Translations under genes and position numbers: made by a program
Assembly (NCBI GenBank): GCA_030604135.1
Contig: JAUVWL010000016.1
Location: 36,241 to 100,240, forward strand
From: Burkholderiales bacterium
GTDB lineage: Bacteria > Pseudomonadota > Gammaproteobacteria > Burkholderiales > Burkholderiaceae_C
Length of the DNA: 64,000 nucleotides
Reading direction: 5' to 3'
Notes under the pieces: generated by a model
The model's database searches: none
What the model saw: the letters and a program-made list of their open reading frames with translations, nothing else
What the model was told of the DNA's origin: nothing
Shown: in pieces, positions 53,859 to 62,129 of the stretch
Layout of the letters: the number at the start of each line of letters is the position of its first letter
Numbering within the stretch: position 1 is the stretch's first letter

Positions 53859-55766
53859 ATGCCCGCCAGCCCGCACCAGCACCAGCACATCAGCACCGTC
53901 ATGCAGGTGGCCACCGACGGCGCCAATGTGGCCGCCGCCGCGCGGCACGAGCAGGTCATCCGCGATTCGTGGCTGCGCTGTGTGCACGAGCACCGGCTGG
54001 ACCCGACACGCATGCAGGAAGCGGTGATCCTGCCGCAGGCGCGCCTGCGCGAGCACCAGGAGCAGATGGAGGCGCTGCTGCAGATCGCCCGCCACGGGCT
54101 GGAGACGCTCTACAGCAAGGTGGCTGGCCTGGGCTATGTGGTGCTGCTGACCGATGCGCGCGGCATCACGGTCGACTTTCTGGGTGACCTGGTGTTCGAG
54201 CCCAGCCTGCGCAAGGCCGGGCTCTACCTGGGCGCCGACTGGAGCGAGGACCGCGCCGGCACCTGCGGCGTGGGCACCTGCATCAGCACCGGCCAGGCCC
54301 TGACGGTGCACCTGGACGACCATTTCGACGCCACGCACATTCCGCTGACCTGCACCACCGCCCCCATATTCGACAGCGCCGGTCAGCTCAGCGCGGTGCT
54401 GGACATCTCGCAGCTGAGCTCCGACCAGCCCAAGTCGAGCCAGCAACTGGCCCTGCAGCTGGTGAAGATGCACGCGCACGACATCGAGAACGCGGCCTTT
54501 CTGCACCGGCACCGGCACGACTGGATCCTGCGCCTGTCGACCGCGCCGCAGTTCCTGGACGTGCAACCCGACTACCTGCTGGCGCTGGACAGCCACGGCC
54601 GGGTGGTCGGCCACAACCGACGCGCCCAGCAGGCCCTGCAGCCGGCCGACGGCACGCGGCTGCTGGGGGCGGACTTCGAGGCTTTGTTCGAGCTGCCGTT
54701 CGCGCAGATCGGCCGCTTCGTCATGACCCAGCCGTCGGACCAGCGCGCGGTCATGATGAATGGCGGTCACCGGCTGCTGTTCCTGTCGGCGGTGCCGCCG
54801 CCTGCGCGCCCGGTGTCGGCCGCGCAGGGCGAACGGCGCGTGCCGGCGCCGCTGGCGGCCCTGTCGGCCGGCGACCTGGCGCTGGACCGGCAGATCGAAC
54901 GGGTGGCCCGGCTGGTCAACACCCCCATCGGCCTGCTGATCACCGGCGAGACCGGTTCGGGCAAGGAGTTCTTTGCCAAGGCGGTGCACGCCGCCAGCGA
55001 GCGCCGCAGCCGGCCGTTTGTGGCGGTCAACTGCGCGGCCATCCCCGAGCACCTGATCGAGAGCGAGTTGTTCGGCCACCTGCCCGGCAGCTTCTCGGGC
55101 GCCTCGCCCAAGGGCAAACGCGGGCTGATCGCCGAGGCCGACGGCGGCACCCTGTTCCTCGACGAAATCGGCGACATGCCTCTGGCGCTGCAGGCGCGTC
55201 TGCTGCGCGTGCTGTCCGAGCGCGAGGTGCTGCCGGTGGGCGCGACCCGGCCAGTGCCGGTCAACATCCGCGTCATCGCGGCCACCCACGCCCCGCTGGA
55301 GACGCTGGTGCGCGCCGGCCGTTTCCGCGACGACCTGTACTACCGCCTCAAGGGCGCGCACGTGGAGTTGCCGGCCCTGCGCGAGCGCAGCGACCTGGCC
55401 GCCATGGTCACCCGCCTGCTGGCCGGCCGCGCCATCACCCCGGCGGCCCTGCAATGCCTGCTGGCGCACCCCTGGCCAGGCAACCTGCGGGAGTTGCGCA
55501 ACGTGCTCGACTACGCCGCCAGCCTGGCCGGTGAAGGGCCCATCGACCTGGACGACCTGCCCGAGCTGCAGGCCAGCCCGCGCCTGGGCACGCCAGGCGC
55601 GGCAAACGACACATCGGCCGCCGCCGACCCGCAGGCCCTGCGGCAGGCACTGCAACAGGCGCAGTGGAACGTCAGTGCGGTGGCGCGGCAAATGGGGCTC
55701 TCGCGCATGACGCTCTACCGGCGCATGAAGCGCGCCGGCATCGTCCCACCGAACCGCATGATGTGA
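53859..55766 (+). CDS. AcoR-type sigma54-dependent activator with GSFSGA loop
   Basis: This 635-aa protein has an AcoR/DhaR-like layout: N-terminal segment, GAF domain (about 60-190), PAS-like segment (230-310), AAA+ domain with Walker A GETGSGKE (363-370) and Walker B GGTLFLDEIGD, and a Fis-type helix-turn-helix (VSAVARQMGLSRMTLYRRMKRAG). The sigma54-contact loop reads GSFSGA (410-415) instead of GAFTGA. The start at 53859 follows a GGAG site; 53835 is possible. It probably controls the monooxygenase gene 183 bp downstream, which has a sigma54-type promoter. Confidence 0.9.
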   Translation: MPASPHQHQHISTVMQVATDGANVAAAARHEQVIRDSWLRCVHEHRLDPTRMQEAVILPQARLREHQEQMEALLQIARHGLETLYSKVAGLGYVVLLTDARGITVDFLGDLVFEPSLRKAGLYLGADWSEDRAGTCGVGTCISTGQALTVHLDDHFDATHIPLTCTTAPIFDSAGQLSAVLDISQLSSDQPKSSQQLALQLVKMHAHDIENAAFLHRHRHDWILRLSTAPQFLDVQPDYLLALDSHGRVVGHNRRAQQALQPADGTRLLGADFEALFELPFAQIGRFVMTQPSDQRAVMMNGGHRLLFLSAVPPPARPVSAAQGERRVPAPLAALSAGDLALDRQIERVARLVNTPIGLLITGETGSGKEFFAKAVHAASERRSRPFVAVNCAAIPEHLIESELFGHLPGSFSGASPKGKRGLIAEADGGTLFLDEIGDMPLALQARLLRVLSEREVLPVGATRPVPVNIRVIAATHAPLETLVRAGRFRDDLYYRLKGAHVELPALRERSDLAAMVTRLLAGRAITPAALQCLLAHPWPGNLRELRNVLDYAASLAGEGPIDLDDLPELQASPRLGTPGAANDTSAAADPQALRQALQQAQWNVSAVARQMGLSRMTLYRRMKRAGIVPPNRMM

Positions 55767-55781
55767 ACCCTGCGGCGGGCC

Positions 55782-55830
55782 TGTGACACCTGTCACTTCG
55801 CGGGGTGACAGGTGCACGGGGTGTGACACC
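55782..55830. promoter_or_regulatory. Cluster of TGACA inverted repeats (activator site)
   Basis: Between the activator and the monooxygenase lie TGACA-CC-TGTCA (55784-55795), GGTGACAGGTG (55804-55814) and TGTGACACC (55822-55830). They are spaced about 20 bp apart, 55-100 bp upstream of the -24 element. This is a typical enhancer layout for an NtrC-type activator; binding by the 53859 protein is inferred. Confidence 0.55.
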
Positions 55831-55883
55831 CGGCGCCGCCAGCAAACCACAAGCAAATCAAGCACTTGCGCGCGTCGCCCGAC

Positions 55884-55898
55884 TGGCACGCGTCTTGT
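55884..55898 (+). promoter_or_regulatory. Sigma54 promoter of the monooxygenase gene
   Basis: TGGCACGCGTCTTGT matches the consensus TGGCACG-N4-TTGC except that the -12 GC reads GT. It ends 51 bp before the ATG. With the upstream repeats and the AcoR-type gene it suggests an inducible sigma54 unit. Confidence 0.65.
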
Positions 55899-55949
55899 GA
55901 TGCACAGGGCACCGGCCCGCACCGAGGCCGGCATCACAGGAGACAACCC

Positions 55950-57746
55950 ATGACCGACACCACGCCCTCCCAGCGGGCCCAACGCTGGCTGGACGCTTTC
56001 GGGGCCGCCCTGGCCTCCGGCCAGCCCGAGAACGCGCTGCCCTTGTTCGACGACGACTGCTACTGGCGCGACCTCGTTTCGTTCACCTGGAACATCCGCA
56101 CGCAGGAAGGCCATGACGCGGTGCGCGACATGCTGGCCGCGCGCATGGCCGACACAGCGGCGTCGAACTTCCAGCTCGAAGGCGAGGCCACCGAGGCCGA
56201 CGGCGTCACCGAGGCCTGGTTCACCTTCGAGACCAAGGTCTCGCGCGGCCGCGGCCACCTGCGCCTCAAGGGTGACAAGGCCTGGACCCTGCTGACCACC
56301 ATGGTCGAGCTCAAGGGCTTTGAAGAGAAGAAGGGACCGCGCCGTATCAAGGGCGCCGAACACGGCGTGCACAAGGGCCGCAAGAGCTGGCTTGAACTGC
56401 GGCAGGACGAACAGGCCCGCCTGGGCTACGAGGAACAGCCCTACGTCGTCATCATCGGCGGCGGGCAGGGCGGCATCATGCTGGCCGCGCGGCTGCGCCG
56501 CCTGGGGGTGCCGACCATCGTGGTCGAGAAGAACGAGAAACCCGGCGACAGCTGGCGCAAGCGCTACAAGAGCCTGTGCCTGCACGACCCGGTCTGGTAC
56601 GACCACCTGCCCTACCTGCCCTTCCCGGACGACTGGCCGGTGTTCGCGCCGAAAGACAAGATCGGCGACTGGCTGGAGATGTACACCAAGGTCATGGAGA
56701 TCAACTACTGGGGCTCCACCACCGCCAAAAAGGCCAGCTATGACGAGGCCAAGGGCGAGTGGAGCGTGGTGGTCGACCGCAACGGTGAAGAGGTGACGCT
56801 GCGACCCAAGCAGCTGGTGTTCGCGCTGGGCGTCTCGGGCTACCCCAACGTGCCCAAGATTGCGGGCGCCGAGACCTTCGAAGGCGACCAGCACCACTCC
56901 AGCAAGCACCCCGGCCCCGAGGCATACGCGGGCAAAAAGTGCGTCGTGCTCGGCTCCAACAACTCGGCGCACGACATCTGCGCGGCCCTGTGGGAACACG
57001 GCGCCGACGTCACCATGATCCAGCGCAGCAGCACGCACATCGCGCCATCCGACTCGCTGATGGAGCTGGCGCTGGGTGGGCTCTACAGCGAGGAAGCGGT
57101 GAAGAACGGCATCGACCACCACAAGGCCGACCTGATCTTCGCCAGCGTGCCCTACAAGATCATGCACAGCTTCCACATCCCCGTGTACGAGGCGATGAAG
57201 AAGCGCGACGCCGATCTTTACAGCCGGCTGGAGAAGGCGGGCTTCCTGCTCGACTTCGGCGACGACGGCTCGGGCCTGTTCATGAAGTACCTGCGCCGCG
57301 GCTCGGGCTACTACATCGACGTGGGCGCGAGCGAGCTGGTGGCCAACGGCAGCATCAAGCTCAAGAGCGGCGTGAACATCGAGCGCATCAACCCCAAGAG
57401 CGTGACGCTCACCGACGGCACCGAGCTGCCGGCCGACCTGATCGTCTATGCCACCGGCTACGGTTCCATGAACCACTGGCTGGCCGACCTGGTCTCGCCC
57501 GAGGTGGCCGACCGGGTGGGCAAGGTCTGGGGCCTGGGCTCGAACACCACCAAAGACCCGGGGCCGTGGGAAGGCGAGCTGCGCAACATGTGGAAACCCA
57601 CCAACCAGCAGCAGCTCTGGATCCACGGCGGCAACCTGCACCAGAGCCGCCACTACTCGCAGTTCCTGTCGCTGCAACTGAAGGCGCGGTATGAGGGGCT
57701 GGACACGCCGGTGTACGGGCAGGCGGCGGTGCACCACTTGCGCTGA
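55950..57746 (+). CDS. Flavin-dependent monooxygenase with N-terminal NTF2-like domain
   Basis: This 598-aa protein has an NTF2/SnoaL-like domain (about 1-130: LFDDDCYWRDLVSFTWNIRT) fused to a two-Rossmann flavin monooxygenase. The FAD motif is VVIIGGGQGGIMLAARL (166-182); the NADPH motif is VVLGSNNSAHDICAALWEHG. The BVMO/FMO-type fingerprint reads FEGDQHHSSKHPG, with His where the usual Trp stands. The substrate is unknown. The ATG at 55950 has CAGGAGAC upstream. It is probably controlled by the AcoR-type activator. Confidence 0.9.
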   Translation: MTDTTPSQRAQRWLDAFGAALASGQPENALPLFDDDCYWRDLVSFTWNIRTQEGHDAVRDMLAARMADTAASNFQLEGEATEADGVTEAWFTFETKVSRGRGHLRLKGDKAWTLLTTMVELKGFEEKKGPRRIKGAEHGVHKGRKSWLELRQDEQARLGYEEQPYVVIIGGGQGGIMLAARLRRLGVPTIVVEKNEKPGDSWRKRYKSLCLHDPVWYDHLPYLPFPDDWPVFAPKDKIGDWLEMYTKVMEINYWGSTTAKKASYDEAKGEWSVVVDRNGEEVTLRPKQLVFALGVSGYPNVPKIAGAETFEGDQHHSSKHPGPEAYAGKKCVVLGSNNSAHDICAALWEHGADVTMIQRSSTHIAPSDSLMELALGGLYSEEAVKNGIDHHKADLIFASVPYKIMHSFHIPVYEAMKKRDADLYSRLEKAGFLLDFGDDGSGLFMKYLRRGSGYYIDVGASELVANGSIKLKSGVNIERINPKSVTLTDGTELPADLIVYATGYGSMNHWLADLVSPEVADRVGKVWGLGSNTTKDPGPWEGELRNMWKPTNQQQLWIHGGNLHQSRHYSQFLSLQLKARYEGLDTPVYGQAAVHHLR

Positions 57747-57800
57747 GGGGTTGAACACATCCCCCACTCGGGGGACCCGCGGGTAAGCCCGGTGCCCCGC

Positions 57801-57816
57801 GGGAATGCTTCTTGCA
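57801..57816 (+). promoter_or_regulatory. Sigma54-type promoter upstream of the BMP gene
   Basis: GGGAATGCTTCTTGCA has a GG-N10-GC spacing and a perfect TTGCA -12 element, but the -24 half (GGAAT) is weak. It lies 103 bp before the 57919 ATG. Upstream GC-rich palindromes (for example CCCCC-ACTC-GGGGG) may terminate the monooxygenase transcript. Confidence 0.5.
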
Positions 57817-57918
57817 CGACACTCCCCGCAGGCACCATGGTGGTGCCCGTCCAGCAGGAGTGTCCATGTCTGCCCCTCGACCCGCGCGCGGCCACCTGCC
57901 GCCGCGGGCCACCTTCAA

Positions 57919-58857
57919 ATGAAAGCCGCGCGCACCACCGTGGCCCTGTTCGGGCCACATGGACGCGGCGCCTTCAACGAAGCCGGTCTGACCGGTGCCC
58001 TGCGCGCGCGCGAACTGGGGCACGAAGTCGAGATCCGCTGGATCGGGCCACGCACCCCCGAGGCACGCACCGAATCGCTGCGCGACCTGTGCCGGCGCGG
58101 TGTGGACCTGCTGCTCGCCCACGGGGGTCAGGGGGATGCCCCGGTTCGGGCTCTGCATGCCGAGTTTCCCGACACCAGCTTTGTCATCACCCAGGGCCAC
58201 TTCACCGCACCCAACGTGGCCTGCTATGAAGTGCTGCAGGAGCAGTCGGCCTTTCTGGCAGGCGTGCTGGCCGGGCTGCACTCGCGCACCGGTGTCGTGG
58301 GCCACCTGTCCGGCGAGATGCTGCGCCCCGGCCTCAAGGGCCGGGCGGCCTTTGCCCAAGGCCTTCGCATGTGTGGCCAGCCGGTGCATTTCCTGACCCA
58401 GTTCTGCGGTGAACAGCACGACCCGGCGCTGGCCTACGCGGCCACCCTGTCCATGCAGAGAGAAGGTGCCGATCTGGTCTTTGCCATGCTCGACGGCGGG
58501 CGGGCCGGCGTCAACCAGGCCTGCCGGGAACGCCCGATCCGCCAGATCGGCAGCGTGCTGGACTGGGTGGCGCGAGAGCCGGACATTTTTGTGGCCTCGG
58601 CGATGGCCGACTCGGGCCGTTGCGTGACCGAGGCCATCGACGACTTCGCCACCGGCCGGCTGCGCCCGGGCACGCGGCGCCTGTTCGGGCTGGAAGACAG
58701 CAGTTGTGTGCGTCTGGTGCTGGCGCCGGCCCTGCGCGTCATCCACGGACGCCAGATCGGGCAATGGCAGGACCGGCTGCTGGAGGGCTCGCTGGCCATC
58801 GAGACCGGCTTCGACGACGACCAGAGTGCTTCAATGGACCTGGTTTCAGCAGCCTGA
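57919..58857 (+). CDS. BMP-family (basic membrane protein/PnrA-like) protein without signal peptide
   Basis: This 312-aa protein has the periplasmic-binding fold of BMP/PnrA lipoproteins: VALFGPHGRGAFNEAGLTGAL, LLAHGGQGDAPVRALHAEFP, EQSAFLAGVLAGLHSRTGVVGHLSG, VLDWVAREPDIFVASAMADSG. Relatives bind nucleosides or other small ligands for ABC import. Here no signal or lipobox is present, so it is probably cytosolic and may sense or store a ligand. It follows the monooxygenase gene by 172 bp. Start 57919 is the first ATG before the homologous region. Confidence 0.83.
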   Translation: MKAARTTVALFGPHGRGAFNEAGLTGALRARELGHEVEIRWIGPRTPEARTESLRDLCRRGVDLLLAHGGQGDAPVRALHAEFPDTSFVITQGHFTAPNVACYEVLQEQSAFLAGVLAGLHSRTGVVGHLSGEMLRPGLKGRAAFAQGLRMCGQPVHFLTQFCGEQHDPALAYAATLSMQREGADLVFAMLDGGRAGVNQACRERPIRQIGSVLDWVAREPDIFVASAMADSGRCVTEAIDDFATGRLRPGTRRLFGLEDSSCVRLVLAPALRVIHGRQIGQWQDRLLEGSLAIETGFDDDQSASMDLVSAA

Positions 58858-59754
58858 GTCGGGCCAGGCTCTCAGCTCCGCCAGCAGGCGCTCGCGCACC
58901 CCGGCCATACCCCGGTAGGTCACCACCGCCTCGCTCATCGAGGCCAGCGCCTGTGCCAGTTCGCCCGCGCGGCCGGGCGACACGGCCAGCACCTCGGTCA
59001 GCGGGCAGACCATCACCCGGATGAAAAACACGCCAGCGCCCAACGCGGGCAGCGGCAGCGTGGTCTGCCGCTCCACCCGGAACAAGGCCTGGTCCAGCAG
59101 GCGCCCCGTTCCGGACGCGGCCTGCTGCAGTGCCTGTTCCCACGCCACGCGCTGCGGTTCGTCCGGGTACAGCGCCAACGAGGGGTCGGGGGTCAGCAGC
59201 CAGACGTGGCGCAGCATCGAGGCCTGCCGGAACGCCAGGTCCACGATGCCCCTCGCCCCGGCCAGCAGCAGCGCGTTGTCGGCCACCGGCGCATGGATGG
59301 CGGCAAAGTCCTTGCCTGGCTTGTCGTCCGGCCGCCACTTGGATGGAAAACACACCGACAGCGCCCGCACCCGCATCGACGCCGCACCCTCCGGCTCGGA
59401 TTCGTCGTGCAGCAAGACCATGTCCTCCTGCAGGCCCAGCGTCAGCGCCCTCAGCTCGGGTGCCAGCACCTGCCCGGTTTCGCGCGCGGCGGCCTCTGCC
59501 ACCGCGGCCAGTACCTGCGGGTCCGGCTCACCCGCCAGTGCCCGCTGCGGGTGCCGGTCCAGCACGGCCTGCTTGGCCTGGGCATAGGCCGGTGCCTGCG
59601 CATCGCGCAGCAGCAGCGCGTGGCCCGCGCCCTCGCGGCGCGAGAGGCCCGGCTGCATGCGAAACGGTGATGCCACCGTCCAGGGCATGTCGGCAGCGGG
59701 TGTGAAATGCGCCCCGGCGGCCCGCACGGGCCGGCCCGGCTCACTGGGCCGCAT
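58846..59754 (-). CDS. DUF3445 (heme-dependent oxidative N-demethylase-like) protein
   Basis: This 302-aa protein resembles the DUF3445/HODM alpha-subunit family, which oxidatively demethylates methylamines using heme and reductants. Family-like features are VCFPSKWRPDDKPGKDFAAIHAPV, LLTPDPSLALYPDEP and LFRVERQTTLPLPALGAGVFFIRVMVCPL. The ATG at 59752-59754 overlaps the LysR gene end by 14 bp, so they form an operon. It is convergent with the BMP gene, overlapping it by 12 bp. Confidence 0.78.
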   Translation of the reverse strand: MRPSEPGRPVRAAGAHFTPAADMPWTVASPFRMQPGLSRREGAGHALLLRDAQAPAYAQAKQAVLDRHPQRALAGEPDPQVLAAVAEAAARETGQVLAPELRALTLGLQEDMVLLHDESEPEGAASMRVRALSVCFPSKWRPDDKPGKDFAAIHAPVADNALLLAGARGIVDLAFRQASMLRHVWLLTPDPSLALYPDEPQRVAWEQALQQAASGTGRLLDQALFRVERQTTLPLPALGAGVFFIRVMVCPLTEVLAVSPGRAGELAQALASMSEAVVTYRGMAGVRERLLAELRAWPDSGC

Positions 59755-60634
59755 CCGCGCCCTCCAGCAGGCGCTGCACCAGCGGGTGTTGCACCTTGCG
59801 CGCGGTGCCGATGGCGTAGCGGTGCTCCTGCACCCCATCGCAGGGCGCCACCCACTGCAGACCGTAACCCTGGGCCAGCTTCTCGCGCATGCGCTCCGAA
59901 GCCGGAAACACACCCATGCCGCCCGAGCCGAACGTCGCCAGCAAGGCACTGTCCTCGAATTCACCCACCACCTGCGGGACCACACCGTGTGCCTCCAGCC
60001 AGTGGTCCACCCGGCCACGCACCGAAGCCTGCGCACAGGGCAGCAACACCGGCACCTGTTCCAGGCTGCGCGGGAAGTCCGCCCGGGTCTGCTCGAACCA
60101 GCGCGGCGGCGCGTACCAGCCCACGTCGGTTGCGCCCAGCGCATGGCTGTACAGACGCAGGTTGGGGTTGGCCGGTGCCGGTCGGTCCGACAACACCACA
60201 TCCATGCGATGCAGGGCCAGATCGGCCAGCAGGTCGTCGAAATTATCCTCGTGACAGATCAGCCGCAGCCGGGGCTCGCCCAGCACCGGCGAGAGCAGGT
60301 CGCGCACCGCCAGTTTGGACAGGCCGTCTGAAATGCCCACCACCAGCCGCAGGCTGGTCTGCTGGCCGGCCTCGCGCACCGCCAGCGGCAACTGCCCGCC
60401 GATCTGGAAGATCTGCTCGGCCATCTGCAAGGCCACCTGCCCGGCCTCGGTCAGAGCCAGGCCGCGACCCGAGGGCTTGAACAGCGCACGCCCCAGCGAC
60501 TTCTCGAGCAGCCGCACCTGGGCACTCACCGTCTGCACCGCCATGCCCAGGCGGACCGCGGCGTGCGACATGCCGCCCTCCTTGGCAGCGACCCAGAAGT
60601 AGTAGAGGTGCTTGTAATTGAGTTCCGTCTGCAT
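59741..60634 (-). CDS. LysR-family regulator, NhaR-like
   Basis: This 297-aa regulator has an N-terminal helix-turn-helix (LNYKHLYYFWVAAKEGGMSH, VQTVSAQVRLLEKSLGRALFK) of the NhaR type and a LysR effector domain. NhaR classically responds to Na+. Here no antiporter is nearby; the DUF3445 gene follows with an overlap. It is divergent from the ribosome-associated protein gene, with ~100 bp between them that should hold both promoters. Confidence 0.92.
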   Translation of the reverse strand: MQTELNYKHLYYFWVAAKEGGMSHAAVRLGMAVQTVSAQVRLLEKSLGRALFKPSGRGLALTEAGQVALQMAEQIFQIGGQLPLAVREAGQQTSLRLVVGISDGLSKLAVRDLLSPVLGEPRLRLICHEDNFDDLLADLALHRMDVVLSDRPAPANPNLRLYSHALGATDVGWYAPPRWFEQTRADFPRSLEQVPVLLPCAQASVRGRVDHWLEAHGVVPQVVGEFEDSALLATFGSGGMGVFPASERMREKLAQGYGLQWVAPCDGVQEHRYAIGTARKVQHPLVQRLLEGADAAQ

Positions 60635-60737
60635 CGTCTGAATTTTCCTGCAGCTGACTGCGTCATTTTCTGCTTTCTTGCGTGGTTTGTGGCGCCTATC
60701 CTGAAACCGTTCTTCAACCCCGTCACAGGAGGTCACC

Positions 60738-61091
60738 ATGCAGATCCGCATCGATTCACTCGCACCGGTCACACCCGTCGAAGGCTGGCGCGAAACCGCC
60801 GAGCACCGCGTGCGCTTCGCACTGCGCCGCCTGCGCGGCAAAGTGCAGCAGGTGCACGTGCGCCTGCGCGACCTCAACGGCCCCCGCGGTGGCCCGGACC
60901 AGGTCTGCCAGGTCAGCATCGTCACCGAGGGCCAGGGCACGCTGGTGGCCAGCGCCGTCGCGGCCCACCCGAGGCAGGCACTCGAAGCCGCCTTGCAGGC
61001 CATCGTCATGACCCTGGTGCGCAAGCTCAAGCGCCGCCAACAGAAGGCCAGTGCGGGGGCGCTCGCGTTGAAGACCCTGCCGGCGGCCTGA
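60738..61091 (+). CDS. Ribosome hibernation factor (HPF/RaiA)-like protein
   Basis: This 117-aa protein resembles short HPF/RaiA ribosome-associated inhibitors in its N-terminal fold (MQIRIDSLAPVTP, ALRRLRGKVQQVHVRLRDLNGPRGG), and it has a basic C-terminal helix (LVRKLKRRQQKASAG). A GGAGGT site lies 4 nt before the ATG. It may bind idle ribosomes; similarity is moderate, so this is an inference. Confidence 0.75.
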   Translation: MQIRIDSLAPVTPVEGWRETAEHRVRFALRRLRGKVQQVHVRLRDLNGPRGGPDQVCQVSIVTEGQGTLVASAVAAHPRQALEAALQAIVMTLVRKLKRRQQKASAGALALKTLPAA

Positions 61092-61155
61092 ACCCGCAAC
61101 CACCGTTTCGGGTCATACCCCTGTCCGATCCCGACCACCCACCGGAGTTTCCGCC

Positions 61156-61551
61156 ATGCAGAGCTACCCCACCAACAGCCCCCAGGCCGCCGCCCGCGTG
61201 CTGGCCATGGCCCTCGTCGCCGACGGCCACTACTCCATGACCGAACTCAAGGCGGTCGACCGGCTGGACATACCGCGCGAGCTCGGCCTGAGCCCGGACG
61301 AATTCAAATCCATTCTGGATACCTTCTGCCAGGACCTGCTGGCCACCGCCGATGGCCAGTGGTGCGCCGGCGTACCTGCCGACGTGCGCCAGCAGCTGCT
61401 GGCCGAAGTGCAGGACCCCGAACTGCGCGCCCGGCTGCGCCAGCACTGTGAAGCCATCATGCAGGCCGACGGCCACATGGCCGAGGGGGAAACCGAGCTG
61501 CTCGATGCGCTGGCCGGTGCCTGGCGCCCGGTGCAGGCCCAGCCGACATGA
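61156..61551 (+). CDS. TerB-family protein
   Basis: This 131-aa helical protein resembles the TerB/tellurite-resistance DjlA-like domain: ALVADGHYSMTELKAVDRL and EAIMQADGHMAEGETELLDAL are the paired acidic metal-binding-like motifs of the fold. It is translationally coupled to the downstream membrane protein (ATGA overlap). A stress or membrane role is likely but not shown. Confidence 0.8.
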   Translation: MQSYPTNSPQAAARVLAMALVADGHYSMTELKAVDRLDIPRELGLSPDEFKSILDTFCQDLLATADGQWCAGVPADVRQQLLAEVQDPELRARLRQHCEAIMQADGHMAEGETELLDALAGAWRPVQAQPT

Positions 61552-61958
61552 GCGCGCTACTCTGGACCGTGGCCGCCCTGCTGGCCACCGGCTGGTCCCT
61601 GCTGGTCTGGGCCGCCGTGTCGGTCACGGGCTGGGTGCTGGGCTCCGTTCCGGCCGGCAGCACCATCCAGCTTTCCGATGCCGTGCGCCAACTGCCCGCA
61701 CCACCCGTGCCCGATGTGCTGGCCCCTTGGTTCGACACCGGCTGGTGGACAGCCATGCAGACCCTGACCGCCGACCTGCTGGCCTGGCTGGGCCCCTGGC
61801 TGCCCTCGACCGCCACCCTGATGGGCTGGCTCACACCCCTGGCCTGGATTACCTGGGCCCTGGGTCTCTTCACCCTGCTCAGTCTCACCGGCCTGACCCA
61901 CTGGCTTCTCAATCGCTTCGGCGCCAGGCCCACACGCCCTGGCGCGCAGCCGATCTGA
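61548..61958 (+). CDS. Small integral membrane protein coupled to TerB
   Basis: I do not recognise this 136-aa protein. It has two clear membrane segments: LWTVAALLATGWSLLVWAAV near the N-terminus and LAWITWALGLFTLLSLTGL near the C-terminus. It is rich in Trp and Leu and ends with a short basic tail. The 4-bp overlap with the TerB gene indicates joint function. Confidence 0.72.
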   Translation: MSALLWTVAALLATGWSLLVWAAVSVTGWVLGSVPAGSTIQLSDAVRQLPAPPVPDVLAPWFDTGWWTAMQTLTADLLAWLGPWLPSTATLMGWLTPLAWITWALGLFTLLSLTGLTHWLLNRFGARPTRPGAQPI

Positions 61959-62129
61959 GGCGCCTCCTGCCCCGCCGGCCCTGGCCTGAGCAGGCAGGGT
62001 TCGGCAAGTCACAACCGGGCCCTGCACAGCGCCCCGCTACGATGTCATGCATACGCTTGGCCCCGTGCACACGCGAGAGCCACCTCAGCGCGAACCATGG
62101 TGCCGCCCGACAGGGAGAAGCCGCGCACC
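61959..62129. other. Spacer before the lipoprotein array
   Basis: This 171-bp stretch contains no recognised gene. It ends with AGGGAGAAG (62110-62118), the ribosome-binding site for the lipoprotein gene. No promoter pattern stands out. Confidence 0.4.

Noticed and set aside
53751..57767. A very long (~1340-codon) open frame on the minus strand opposite the AcoR-type and monooxygenase genes
   Set aside because: Its translation is His/Val/Gln/Gly-rich and without any family motif. It is the usual antisense artefact of high-GC coding DNA with third-position bias.
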